Part shown: one piece after another, positions 44,194 to 52,972 of the stretch | Layout: each line of letters begins with the position of its first letter | Position numbering within the stretch: position 1 is the stretch's first letter | Source: Pseudomonas fluorescens | GTDB lineage: Bacteria > Pseudomonadota > Gammaproteobacteria > Pseudomonadales > Pseudomonadaceae | Direction of reading: 5' to 3' | Length of the DNA stretch: 64,000 nt | Assembly: GCF_902498195.1 (NCBI RefSeq) | Contig: NZ_CABVIY010000003.1 | Location: 248,001 to 312,000, forward strand | Program-made: the position numbers and the translations under genes | The notes under the pieces: model-generated | The model's database searches: none | Told to the model about the DNA's origin: nothing | What the model saw: only the letters and a program-made list of their open reading frames with translations

Positions 44194-45096
44194 TCAACGA
44201 ACCGCGAGTGTCGTCCGTACAGGCTCAAACCCATCCACCGCAGGAATCGCCGCAACCGGTCCGCTCGCATCGCGATCGATGGACACCGAGAACCCGTGCC
44301 AGGCGTCGGCCTCTGCCGCTCGCGCCTGTTCGGCCTGGCGAGCCAACGCGCAGGCGTCGCTGCCGAGCAGAATGTGCGGCGGCAATGTGGTCGCTTCGGC
44401 AATCCGCAGCACCGCTTGCGCCACCTTGGCCGGATCGCCGGATTCGTTGCCCCAATAGGGTTCAAGCTGCCTGATCGATGCGCCGACGGACAGTTCATAG
44501 TCACTCAACACCGGGGGAAGTGCGGCGTTGGCGCGTTTGCCCCAGTTGGTGCGCAGGGCGCCGGGCTCCAGGGCAGTCACCTTCACGCCGAAGGGCGCGA
44601 CTTCCTGGGCAATGCTTTCGGTGAAACCGCCCACGGCCCACTTGGCGGCGAAGTAGGCGGCATTACCCGCCATGGCAAAGCGTCCGCCGACCGACGAAAT
44701 CTGAATGATGTGGCCACTGCGCTGCCGGCGCATCAGCGGCAGTACCGCGCGGGTCAGGTTGACCACGCCGAACAGGCAGGTTTCCACCACCTGGCGAAAC
44801 TCATCGGTCGGCACCTGTTCAAAGGCCCGGCCATCGCCGTAGCCGGCATTATTGACCAGCACATCGATGCGCCCGAAGACCTCGACGGCCGTTTGTACGG
44901 CGGCAATGCCTTGCGCTTCCTGGGTGACATCCAGCGTCACCGCGCGCACCCGCGTGGGATATTTGAGCAGCAGATCCGCCAGGCCTTGGGTATTGCGTGC
45001 CGTTGCCAGCACGCAGTGGCCCGCTTCAAGTGCGGCCTCGGCCATGTGGCGACCAAGACCACTGGCACTCCCTGTGATCAACCAAACCTTTGACAT
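44194..45096 (-). CDS. SDR-family oxidoreductase
   Basis: A 300-residue SDR of the extended-tail type. The cofactor motif GSASGLGRHMA, NNAGYGDGRAFE and the catalytic Ser-Tyr-Lys (SSVGG...AAYFAAKWAV) are visible. The start at 45096 has AGAGG upstream; a further ATG at 45117 would add seven residues. It lies 119 bp upstream of leuC on the same strand and could share its transcript. Confidence 0.9.
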   Translation of the reverse strand: MSKVWLITGSASGLGRHMAEAALEAGHCVLATARNTQGLADLLLKYPTRVRAVTLDVTQEAQGIAAVQTAVEVFGRIDVLVNNAGYGDGRAFEQVPTDEFRQVVETCLFGVVNLTRAVLPLMRRQRSGHIIQISSVGGRFAMAGNAAYFAAKWAVGGFTESIAQEVAPFGVKVTALEPGALRTNWGKRANAALPPVLSDYELSVGASIRQLEPYWGNESGDPAKVAQAVLRIAEATTLPPHILLGSDACALARQAEQARAAEADAWHGFSVSIDRDASGPVAAIPAVDGFEPVRTTLAVR

Positions 45097-45155
45097 CCTG
45101 TTTACCTCTGAAAACATCGTGGAGCGTTGGGTGACATGAGCCGATCAAGGGGCAA

Positions 45156-45575
45156 TCAATAGCGTTGGTACTTGGAGCCGAACTCCGCACGGTTGTCCGC
45201 CACGATCACGCCGCTGCGCCATTCGTTACCCGGGCCAACGAGGGCAACACGCTCGCGCAGTTCCTGCAGGCGGTCAGCGCCACCTTCGGCCACCCGGTTC
45301 TGAATCAGGCGATCGGAACCGCCTTCGGCCACGCGGTTTTCGATCAAGCGGTCGGAACCCCCTTCGGCCACTCGATTCCTCTGCAGGTTTTCCGAGCCGT
45401 ATTCAGCGACGCGGTTTTGTTGCAGGCGCTCAGCGCCGCCTTCCACCAGCAGCGGCTGGACCTGCGTGTACGACGCCGGGCTCGGGCTGTTGGCAGAAGC
45501 GAGGTTCGACAGGCCAAGGCCGCCGACCAGTGCCAGGCCGAGTGCCAGGGAGGAGAATTTCGAGAAGGTGATCAT
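45156..45575 (-). CDS. Secreted protein with five 13-residue RVAEGGSDRLIxN repeats
   Basis: A 139-residue exported protein. The signal peptide covers about 1-28, cut after LASA. Five tandem repeats at about 43-107 follow: LVEGGAERLQQN, RVAEYGSENLQRN, RVAEGGSDRLIEN, RVAEGGSDRLIQN and RVAEGGADRLQEL. The tail GNEWRSGVIVADNRAEFGS is non-repetitive. Pseudomonas proteins of this kind are often labelled phage infection protein, without experimental support that I know of. The DNA repeats are also recognisable, so unit number may vary between strains. Confidence 0.78.
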   Translation of the reverse strand: MITFSKFSSLALGLALVGGLGLSNLASANSPSPASYTQVQPLLVEGGAERLQQNRVAEYGSENLQRNRVAEGGSDRLIENRVAEGGSDRLIQNRVAEGGADRLQELRERVALVGPGNEWRSGVIVADNRAEFGSKYQRY

Positions 45576-46055
45576 GGGTAATGCTCCTTGCGCTTAATGT
45601 TTGAGTGGGTCAGCAGCGGCCAGTGGGTGGTCGCTGTCTGGTGTTCACAGTTAAACGCCCGGGTGTATCGAGGGTGTGTGCTTGATCGTCGTGAAACAGC
45701 GCGTTGCGTATCAATCCGCGCTCCAGATACACAGAGATACAATCCTCTCGGCATTGGCGTGCACGGCCCTCTTTCTGTCGCCCTCGGACAACCCCCTCCG
45801 CGCATTGCCCCGGTTGCGGCCCCAGGCGCCATTCAATCCGCGACAAAAAACATTCCTGTTAGCGACCAGCCCGATCCAGTCCTGCGAATCCAAGCCCCTG
45901 TTTTTCAAGGGCTTGACCCATTTTGCATGTGTGTTCTTACAGTATTTTCTGTGTATACATAAAAAATACAAAGCATTGACGGTACCTGAAAGCCGTGCGA
46001 ATCTGATTTCAACAACCCGCCACACACGCTGATTTGACTGCCCTGGAGGTCTTTT
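45576..46055. other. 480 bp intergenic region with GntR-type promoter features
   Basis: No convincing gene is seen; the open frames present lack ribosome sites and family features. The part from 45940 is AT-rich and contains TGTATACA (45952-45959), a GntR-like palindrome, and TTGACG (45976-45981), a possible -35 box for the following gntR gene. Confidence 0.5.
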
Positions 46056-46742
46056 GTGAAAAACGGCAAGAGCACTCTTTACGACGACCTCAAGCGTCAG
46101 ATCCTGACCATGGAACTGGACCCGGACGAGGCGTTGGACGAGGTGGCAATCAGTGAGCGCTACGGTCTTTCACGGACCCCGGTGCGCGAAGTGTTCCGGC
46201 GCCTGGCCGGCGAGGGTTATATCGATATCCGGGAAAACCGGGGCGCGCGGGTGATCCCGATGAATCACTCGACGCTGCGTAACTTCTTCCTGGTGGCGCC
46301 GATGGTCTACGCGGCCATCGGTCGCCTGGCGGTGCAGAACTTCAAGGCTCATCAATTGGCCGACCTCAAGGAAACCCAGCGCCGTTTCCGTGCGGCGACG
46401 GTTTCCCGCGATGCGCTCATGATGGTGGTGGAGAACAACCGGTTCCACGCGATCATGGGTGAGATGGCCGGCAATCAGTATCTGGAACCCAGTCTTGAGC
46501 GCCTGCTGATTGACCATGCGCGCATTGGCCACACGTTTTTCCGTCCTCGCGACGACGACACGGAGCAACGCCTGGAGCTTTCCGCCGAGCATCACGATGC
46601 CTTTATTGTTGCCATCGAGAATCGCGACGAGAGCGCTGTCGTTGATCTGGTGTTTGAACATTGGGAACTTTCCCGGGAAAACATGGAAATGTTTATCGCG
46701 CCGCAAGGAATGAAAGCGGATTTACCTCTTCCTTTTAAATGA
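46056..46742 (+). CDS. GntR-family (FadR subgroup) regulator, copy 1
   Basis: A 228-residue regulator. The N-terminal winged HTH holds EVAISERYGLSRTPVREVFRRLAGEGYIDI and the C-terminal helical FCD ligand domain covers about 80-220. It starts at GTG (46056) with GGAGG upstream. It is a paralogue of the protein encoded at 52186-52908: both share LLIDHAR and a following HDxxIxAIENxD pattern. It precedes the quaternary-amine-type ABC genes and probably regulates them. Confidence 0.92.
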   Translation: MKNGKSTLYDDLKRQILTMELDPDEALDEVAISERYGLSRTPVREVFRRLAGEGYIDIRENRGARVIPMNHSTLRNFFLVAPMVYAAIGRLAVQNFKAHQLADLKETQRRFRAATVSRDALMMVVENNRFHAIMGEMAGNQYLEPSLERLLIDHARIGHTFFRPRDDDTEQRLELSAEHHDAFIVAIENRDESAVVDLVFEHWELSRENMEMFIAPQGMKADLPLPFK

Positions 46743-46924
46743 TATTGATCCCGGCCCGATGAATATCAGCCGCCCGCGCGGCAAACCGCATTGAATGCCC
46801 ACTCAGGCAAGAGTTGGCAAGCAATAAATGCTGAATCGGATGGTGGACTTAAAGTTTCACGCCATGGGCTTCTATTGTTTAGAGGCTGAATAAAAACAGG
46901 TTTAAAAAAAGATCGAGGAACGCC

Positions 46925-47776
46925 ATGAACAAAATCTGGAAGGCCGTTTGCGCGGTCGTGTTGATGGGCATGTTCATACTGCCTGTTCACGCGGAAGAAA
47001 AAACCATTACCGTCGGAACATTGTCCTGGGAGGACTTGACGCCCATTACCGGTATTACCAAAAAGGTGCTTGAAGACTCCGGTTATACCGTCAAGGTCAT
47101 CGAGTTCTCCGAGTGGGGCATTGCCTACGCGGCACTGACTAAAGGCGATATCCAAGTGCTGGCTTCGCAGACCCACTACGCGGCGCAGGATTACTGGAAC
47201 AAGAACAAGAATCGCCTGGAAAAACTCTCGCCGGTGTCCTATGGCCTCTACCAGGCCATCGCGGTGCCCAAGTACGTCGACATCGACTCGCTCGAACAAC
47301 TCAATGACAACGCCGATAAGTTTGGCGGGAAGATCATCGGTATCGAACCCGGTTCCGGCCTGATGAGCGATGCCGTCAAGGCGGTCAAGGATTACGGGAT
47401 CAAGTTGCAATTGCTTGAAGGCAGTACCGCGGCCATGACCGCTGCATTGAAGTCAGCGGTGGATCGCAAGGAGTGGGTGGCGGTGACTGTCTGGGAGCCG
47501 TCCTGGATGGCGCAAAAGTTTGATCTCAAGTTCCTCAAGGATCCAAAAGGCGTATTCCCTCCGCCGCAAGGTTATTACTGGATCGGGCACAAAGGCTTCT
47601 CGGCGGAATATCCGCACGCCCGTGAAGTCATCGCCAGTGTTTATGTTCCGCTGGGCGACATCACCCAAATAAATGGCCAGGTCAAAGACGGTAAAAGCAT
47701 GGAACAGGCGGTCAACGACTGGACCACCAAGAATGCTGACCTGTTGAAGCGCTGGGAAAATATTAAAAAGCCATAA
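46925..47776 (+). CDS. Glycine betaine/choline-type ABC transporter substrate-binding protein
   Basis: A 283-residue exported binding protein of the OpuAC family. The signal peptide ends at VHAEE. Mature segments TVGTLSWEDLTPITGITKKVLE and WEPSWMAQKFDLKFLKD are characteristic, with tryptophans that usually cage a quaternary ammonium group. First gene of the importer operon. The exact ligand (betaine, choline, carnitine, ectoine or related) is not fixed by what can be seen. Confidence 0.88.
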   Translation: MNKIWKAVCAVVLMGMFILPVHAEEKTITVGTLSWEDLTPITGITKKVLEDSGYTVKVIEFSEWGIAYAALTKGDIQVLASQTHYAAQDYWNKNKNRLEKLSPVSYGLYQAIAVPKYVDIDSLEQLNDNADKFGGKIIGIEPGSGLMSDAVKAVKDYGIKLQLLEGSTAAMTAALKSAVDRKEWVAVTVWEPSWMAQKFDLKFLKDPKGVFPPPQGYYWIGHKGFSAEYPHAREVIASVYVPLGDITQINGQVKDGKSMEQAVNDWTTKNADLLKRWENIKKP

Positions 47777-47818
47777 GCTACACTTTCATGCCACTGCCGA
47801 GTTTTGATCAATTAGAAA

Positions 47819-47835
47819 AACCAGCAAAACTGGTT
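47819..47835 (+). promoter_or_regulatory. Small stem-loop between binding-protein and ATPase genes
   Basis: AACCAG/CTGGTT around a CAAAA loop, 42 bp after the binding-protein stop. It could protect the 3' end of the upstream message and favour high binding-protein expression. Confidence 0.4.
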
Positions 47836-47849
47836 CAATAGGCAAACAA

Positions 47850-48968
47850 ATGAATACGGTCAAAATAGACACTAACGAAGTACTGGTGGATTGTCAGTCA
47901 GTCTGGAAAATCTTCGGTCAGAACGCCAGCGCGGCGATGGATGCTGTGGTTCAAAAGGGACTCAGCAAAACCCAGATCCTGCAGGATTATGGCTGTGTGG
48001 TCGGGGTGTCTGACGTCAGTCTCCAGGTTCGTCGTGGAGAGATCTTTTGCATCATGGGACTGTCCGGCAGTGGCAAGTCCACCCTCATCAGGCTCCTCAA
48101 CAAGTTGATCACGCCCAGTTCAGGGAAGGTGTTTGTCAAAGGTAACGACCTGGCCGCGCTGTCGCCGGCAAAACTGCGCGAGGTCAGGGCACGCAATATC
48201 GGCATGGTGTTCCAGAGTGTCGCCTTGCTGCCCAATCGCACGGTGCTGGAAAACACCGCCTTTGGCCTGGAAGTGCAGGGCGTCGGCAAAGCCGAGCGCT
48301 ATCAAGTCGCAGAGCGGGCGTTGGCCAAGGTCGGCCTGACCGACTGGGCCGCGCGTTACCCCAGCGAACTGTCGGGCGGCATGCAGCAGCGGGTCGGCCT
48401 GGCCAGGGCGATTACCGCTGACCCTGAAGTGATCCTGATGGACGAACCCTTCAGTGCGCTGGACCCGCTGATCCGTCGGCAGCTGCAGGATGAGTTCCGC
48501 CAGTTGACCAAGGAACTGGGCAAGTCCGCGGTGTTCATTACCCACGACCTGGAGGAGGCGATCCGCATCGGTGATCGCATCGCGATCATGAAGGATGGCG
48601 TGATCATCCAGGTCGGCACCGCCGAGGAGATTGTCCTCAACCCGGCGGATGACTATGTGGCCGAATTCGTCGCCGGCATTTCCCGACTGCACCTGGTCAA
48701 GGCCCATTCGGTCATGACCCCGGTGGCGGCATTCCAGGCGGCCAATCCGCCCTGCGATCTTGCGCGGCTGCCCAAAGCCTCGGCCGAGGCTGACATCGAC
48801 GAACTGATCGGCCTGACCACGCAGTCCAATCTGGAAGCCATCACCGTGGTGAAAAACGGCGTGGTGGTGGGCGTGATCACGCCGCGGGATCTGCTGCGCG
48901 GCGTGCAGGGCCTGCCGAATGAAGTCGCGGCAGAACACGCCGCCACCGTCCTGGAGGCGTCGACATGA
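47850..48968 (+). CDS. Quaternary-amine ABC transporter ATP-binding protein (ProV/OpuAA-like)
   Basis: A 372-residue ATPase. Walker A is GLSGSGKST, the signature LSGGMQQR and Walker B VILMDEPFSALD. A C-terminal CBS-like region (about 290-365, ending VVGVITPRDLLRG) matches ProV-type ionic-strength sensing. Its stop overlaps the next ATG (48965), so the permease is coupled. Confidence 0.93.
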   Translation: MNTVKIDTNEVLVDCQSVWKIFGQNASAAMDAVVQKGLSKTQILQDYGCVVGVSDVSLQVRRGEIFCIMGLSGSGKSTLIRLLNKLITPSSGKVFVKGNDLAALSPAKLREVRARNIGMVFQSVALLPNRTVLENTAFGLEVQGVGKAERYQVAERALAKVGLTDWAARYPSELSGGMQQRVGLARAITADPEVILMDEPFSALDPLIRRQLQDEFRQLTKELGKSAVFITHDLEEAIRIGDRIAIMKDGVIIQVGTAEEIVLNPADDYVAEFVAGISRLHLVKAHSVMTPVAAFQAANPPCDLARLPKASAEADIDELIGLTTQSNLEAITVVKNGVVVGVITPRDLLRGVQGLPNEVAAEHAATVLEAST

Positions 48969-49813
48969 GCACGCCGGATTTTTCAGCGCAGTTCGATGCG
49001 GTGGTCGACTCCGGCCTGGAGTGGCTTTCCGATAACGGCGAGTTTGTCTTCGAGACCTTCAACACCCTGCTGGAGGGCCTGTTCAAAGGCGTGCAATGGT
49101 GCCTGGCTTATCCGCCGTATTACGTCATTGCCATCATCATCGGCCTGATCGGCTGGCGCATGGTGGGTGTGCGCTTTGCCGTGCTGTCGACCCTGGCCTT
49201 GCTCGCCTGCGCCATGATCGGCCTGTGGCCGGAAACGGTAAGCACGCTGGCGCTGGTGCTCACGGCCACGGTGCTGGCCCTGGTGGTCGCGGTGCCCCTG
49301 GGTGTGTTGGCGGGGCTGGCGCCGGTGTTCGACCGCGTGGTCGATCCCTGCCTGGACCTGATTCAGACCATGCCGCCCTACATTTACCTGCTGCCGGCGA
49401 TTGCGCTGCTCGGCTACGGTCCGGCCACGGCCTTGCTGGCGACCTTCATCGTCGCGGTGCCGCCGGCGTTGCGCCTGACCTCCCTGGGCATTCGCATGAC
49501 GCCCAAGGAGTTCATCGAGCTGGGCGAAGCCAGCGGTGTGACCGGGTTGCAGATGTTCTTCAAGATTCGCCTGCCGTTCGCCATGCCCAGCATCATGGCC
49601 GGGGTCAACCAAAGCCTGATGATGGCGTTCGGCATGGTGGTGATCGCCGGGATTGTCGGCTCCGGCGGCCTCGGTGAATCGATCTACGGTGCCGTGCGGA
49701 CGCTGGATATTGCCAAGTCGATCAATGCGGCGATTGCCATCGTGATTCTGACCATGATCCTCGATCGGCTGGCACAGAGTGCGGCGCGGTCGCGGATGGG
49801 AGACAGCCAATGA
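48965..49813 (+). CDS. Quaternary-amine ABC permease, first of two (ProW-like)
   Basis: A 282-residue inner-membrane permease with about six helices. The cytoplasmic coupling loop ELGEASGVTGLQMFFKIRLPFAMPSI (in part) is the EAA motif. Both ends overlap the neighbouring genes by 4 bp. A second permease gene follows, so the transporter is probably a heterodimer rather than the usual ProW homodimer. Confidence 0.92.
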   Translation: MSTPDFSAQFDAVVDSGLEWLSDNGEFVFETFNTLLEGLFKGVQWCLAYPPYYVIAIIIGLIGWRMVGVRFAVLSTLALLACAMIGLWPETVSTLALVLTATVLALVVAVPLGVLAGLAPVFDRVVDPCLDLIQTMPPYIYLLPAIALLGYGPATALLATFIVAVPPALRLTSLGIRMTPKEFIELGEASGVTGLQMFFKIRLPFAMPSIMAGVNQSLMMAFGMVVIAGIVGSGGLGESIYGAVRTLDIAKSINAAIAIVILTMILDRLAQSAARSRMGDSQ

Positions 49814-50661
49814 GCCTCCTTGACCTGCGTTTCTCTCCCGGCGCGTTTCTCGCCCCGGCCATCGATTGGTTGAACGCCAATCTGCATGGGCTGTTCGTGG
49901 TCATCAGCAAAGTGATCGAGACTTGCCTGGGCGGTATTGAAACCGCGTTGCTGGCGCCTTCGCCCTATGTGTCGATGGCGGTGGTGGTGGTCCTGGCGTT
50001 CATCTTCGCCAACTGGCGGGTGGCGATTTTTGCCGGGCTGATGCTGGCTTTCTGTCTGTTCTCGGGGTTGTGGGTGGCGTCGATGCAGACCATTGCCCTG
50101 GTCTCGGTGTCGGTGCTGATCTCGGTGGCGATTGCCTTTCCCCTGGGCGTGCTGGCGGCGCGGGTCAAACGGGTCGACGCGGCGTTCCTGCCGATCCTCA
50201 ACGTGATGCAAACCGTGCCGCCGTGGGTGTACCTGATTCCCGCGGTGATGTTGTTCAGCCTCGGCCGCGTGCCGGCGATCATCGCCACCATCGTGTATGG
50301 CATCCCGCCGATGCTGCGGTTGACCACCCTGGCGTTCAAGCAATTGCCCAAAGACCTGCTGGAACTGGGCCAGGCGCTGGGGGCGTCGCCACGCTCGATT
50401 CTGTTCAAGATCGAGCTGCCGACCGCCGCGCCGACACTGCTGGTCGGGCTGAACCAGTGCATCCTGTTGTCCCTGGCGATGGTTGTATTGGCCGGCCTGG
50501 TCGGTGCCGGCGGGCTGGGCGCGGAGGTCACCCGTGGCCTGACCCGAATGGAAATGGGCCTGGGGCTTCGCGCGGGGCTGGCGATTGTTGCGGTGGCGTT
50601 GCTGCTCGATCGCCTGTCACGGGGCGCCTTGCAGCGTCATTCGCCACGCCGGATGGTTTGA
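49810..50661 (+). CDS. Quaternary-amine ABC permease, second of two (ProW-like)
   Basis: A 283-residue permease, paralogous to the preceding one, with EAA loop ELGQALGASPRSILFKIELPTAAP. A poorly conserved N-terminal extension of about 70 residues precedes the core, as in the first permease. The ATG overlaps the preceding stop (ATGA). It is the last gene of the importer operon; a REPIN follows 22 bp later. Confidence 0.92.
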   Translation: MSLLDLRFSPGAFLAPAIDWLNANLHGLFVVISKVIETCLGGIETALLAPSPYVSMAVVVVLAFIFANWRVAIFAGLMLAFCLFSGLWVASMQTIALVSVSVLISVAIAFPLGVLAARVKRVDAAFLPILNVMQTVPPWVYLIPAVMLFSLGRVPAIIATIVYGIPPMLRLTTLAFKQLPKDLLELGQALGASPRSILFKIELPTAAPTLLVGLNQCILLSLAMVVLAGLVGAGGLGAEVTRGLTRMEMGLGLRAGLAIVAVALLLDRLSRGALQRHSPRRMV

Positions 50662-50682
50662 GGAGGCGGGCATTGCGATCCC

Positions 50683-50773
50683 TGTGGGAGCGGGCTTGCT
50701 CGCGAAAGCGGTGGGTCAGCCAATAGAGATGTTGAATGATAAACCGCATTCGCGAGCAAGCCCGCTCCCACAG
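50683..50773. repeat. REPIN after the ABC importer operon
   Basis: Inverted REP pair with a 35 bp spacer, followed at about 50809 by a lone degenerate arm (GTAGCTCCCACAGG). It may protect the importer transcript's 3' end. Confidence 0.85.
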
Positions 50774-50945
50774 ATGATCTGTGTGGTGTTCAAAATGAGC
50801 GTCCACAGTAGCTCCCACAGGTGTTATGCCTATTGCCCAGGGCGTTGATTTTGCGTAAACAGGCCACTCACCGAGCCTGGTCAGGAGTAGCCACAATCAA
50901 GACGTTAATTCACCTGTTCGTCAACCCGACGAAGCGAGGCGTGCG

Positions 50946-51956
50946 TTGATAGAGCGACGTCAGTTCAGCGGTGGCATGAAGGGCAAGAACCTGCGCTACC
51001 TCAAGGAGCATGAAGGCCAGTCTGTCCGCGCCCGGGCGGGCTTTGTGCTGCTGGAGCATTTTTCCCTGCCCGCGTTCACCCAGGCGCTCGACACGGTCAT
51101 CACCGCCAATCTGCTGCGGCCCGACCTGTTTTCCACGAAAACCTTCGGCTTGAGCGAAGGGGAAGTGATCAGCGACCTGGGGTTGGTCATTCGCCCCGAT
51201 GCCTGCCTCAGCCAGGCCGAGATCCAGGACCTGGATCTGCTGGTGGTGTGTGGCGGCTACCGGACCGCGCTCAAGGCAGACGAGGCGTTGATCGGCCTCC
51301 TGCATGGGGCGGCCGAGCAAGGGGTGACGTTGGCGGGCATATGGAACGGCGCCTGGTTTCTCGGGCGCGCCGGTTTGCTCGATGGCTATCGCTGCGCGAT
51401 TCACCCCGAACATCGTCCTGCCCTGGCGGAAATCGCCAAACTCTCGCAAGTCACCAGCGAAGCCTATGTGGTGGACCGCGACCGCCTGACCGCCTCCAGT
51501 CCGAACGGTACGTTCTATATGGCGCTGGAATGGATCAGGGGGTTGCACGACAAGGCACTGACCGATGGCATCGAAGACATCCTGGCGTTCGAGGCGTCGC
51601 GTTACCGGCGTATCAAACCTTCGCTGAATGCCTCGGTCTGTGGTCCGTTGCGCGAGGTGGTCAACCTGATGGATGCCAACCTCGAAGAACCGCTGGAGAT
51701 GGAAGCCCTCTGCGAATACGCCGGGCGCTCGCGGCGGCAGATCGAGCGCCTGTTCAAGGAACAACTGGGCACCACGCCGCAGCGCTATTACATGGACCTG
51801 CGGATCACCGAAGCGCGTCGCCTGTTGCAGCACACCTCGCTGACCATCGTCGAAGTGTCGGTGGCCTGCGGTTTCGTGTCCCCCAGTCACTTCAGCAAGT
51901 GCTACAGCTCGTATTTCGGCTATCGGCCGTCGAAGGAAACACGTTTGGTCAAATGA
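50946..51956 (+). CDS. DJ-1/PfpI-like plus AraC transcriptional regulator (GbdR/CdhR-like)
   Basis: A 336-residue regulator. The N-terminal DJ-1/PfpI-like domain (about 28-195) contains LLVVCGGYR and GIWNGAWFLG; the nucleophilic cysteine of the elbow is replaced by Asn, as in regulatory members. The AraC HTH covers about 225-330 (GRSRRQIERLFKEQLG and VACGFVSPSHFSKCYSSYFG). This architecture is shared by GbdR and CdhR, which sense betaines and carnitine breakdown products. The start is uncertain: TTG at 50946 with GAGG, or ATG at 50976. Confidence 0.87.
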   Translation: MIERRQFSGGMKGKNLRYLKEHEGQSVRARAGFVLLEHFSLPAFTQALDTVITANLLRPDLFSTKTFGLSEGEVISDLGLVIRPDACLSQAEIQDLDLLVVCGGYRTALKADEALIGLLHGAAEQGVTLAGIWNGAWFLGRAGLLDGYRCAIHPEHRPALAEIAKLSQVTSEAYVVDRDRLTASSPNGTFYMALEWIRGLHDKALTDGIEDILAFEASRYRRIKPSLNASVCGPLREVVNLMDANLEEPLEMEALCEYAGRSRRQIERLFKEQLGTTPQRYYMDLRITEARRLLQHTSLTIVEVSVACGFVSPSHFSKCYSSYFGYRPSKETRLVK

Positions 51957-51983
51957 CCGCCGCATTAGGTCAGGACACCACGA

Positions 51984-52017
51984 TTTTGTAGGCGCGAGCA
52001 TGCTTGCTCCTACAAAA
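51984..52017. terminator. Hairpin with flanking A/T runs after the AraC gene
   Basis: TTTTGTAGG...CCTACAAAA with inner GCGAGCA/TGCTTGC pairing makes a stem that could terminate transcription in either direction; it is also a degenerate REP. Confidence 0.55.
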
Positions 52018-52086
52018 AGGCCCGTTTTTTCAGCGCATATCCAATCCCCATCAACCACCCATCACCTGCCATTGGCCTCTGTTTCT

Positions 52087-52113
52087 TTTGTGTATTTTAA
52101 TTGTAGACACAAA
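52087..52113. promoter_or_regulatory. Inverted repeat TTTGTGT-N13-ACACAAA upstream of the second gntR gene
   Basis: The 27 bp dyad also contains a TGTA-N8-TGTAGACA core and is 73 bp upstream of the GntR start. Long spaced dyads of this kind bind GntR dimers, so autoregulation is likely. Confidence 0.45.
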
Positions 52114-52185
52114 GAATAATGTTGTTTTATAGTGAGAATACAGGTAGTAGACAACGCTCACTCACCCGTACTAAGGTTTCTGAAA

Positions 52186-52908
52186 ATGGCCACAAAAGAA
52201 CTCGATCCGCAGGCTTCCACCGATTTGCCTGTCGACCGTAAAGCCGTGTTGGGCGAAGCGCTGCGGCGGCGGATCCTGAGCATGGAACTGGCACCGGGCG
52301 CAGTGGTGGATGAACTGGCCTTGTGCGACGAGTTCGGGCTGTCTCGCCCACCGGTGCGCGAGCTGATGCGGCAGATGGCCGCCGAGGGCTACATCGACCT
52401 TGAAGCGAACCGCGCCGCGCGGGTTTCGTCGATGAACTATCAATCGCTGCGCAGCTTTTTCCTCGCCGCGCCGCTGATCTACATCGCCACCACCCAACTG
52501 GCCGCGTCCCACGCCACGGCGGCCGAAATGGTCGAGCTCAAGCGCATCCAGGCGCTGTTTCGCACCGCCATCGAAGAAAAAGATGTCGAGAAGCGCGTGC
52601 TCTACAACGACGAGTTCCACCTGCAAATCGGCAAGATGGCGCACAACGCCTACCTGATGCCGAGCCTGCAGCGCCTGCTGATCGACCATGCGCGGCTGGG
52701 CAAGATCTTCTACCGCCACCCGACCACCGTCGACATGCAGGAAGACCTGGAAGTGGCGGCGCAGCAGCACGACGAAATGATCAGCGCCATTGAAAACAAT
52801 GATCCGGTACTGGCCGGGGACATCGTGCGCGCGCACCTGGAGTTGTCCCGTCGCCGGATGTCCGAATACGCAGCTCCCGAAGGGCTGGAAGTGGCACTTA
52901 CCTACTAA
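52186..52908 (+). CDS. GntR-family (FadR subgroup) regulator, copy 2
   Basis: A 240-residue regulator with winged HTH ELALCDEFGLSRPPVRELMRQMAAEGYI and an FCD domain. It is a clear paralogue of the regulator at 46056-46742: for example SLRSFFLAAPLIYIA against TLRNFFLVAPMVYAA. The start at 52186 follows AAGG. It precedes the FAD oxidoreductase gene by 64 bp on the same strand and may be cotranscribed with it. Confidence 0.92.
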   Translation: MATKELDPQASTDLPVDRKAVLGEALRRRILSMELAPGAVVDELALCDEFGLSRPPVRELMRQMAAEGYIDLEANRAARVSSMNYQSLRSFFLAAPLIYIATTQLAASHATAAEMVELKRIQALFRTAIEEKDVEKRVLYNDEFHLQIGKMAHNAYLMPSLQRLLIDHARLGKIFYRHPTTVDMQEDLEVAAQQHDEMISAIENNDPVLAGDIVRAHLELSRRRMSEYAAPEGLEVALTY

Positions 52909-52972
52909 GAGCAGTACCTGCCGAAGGGAAGCTTTTAGGACTCACAACTATAAAAGAACCCAGGTCGCGAAA

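Noticed and set aside
45588..45962. A 124-codon frame in the region upstream of the first gntR gene
   Set aside because: No ribosome site, no family features, and it is overlapped by other frames of the same quality, as expected in intergenic GC-rich DNA.
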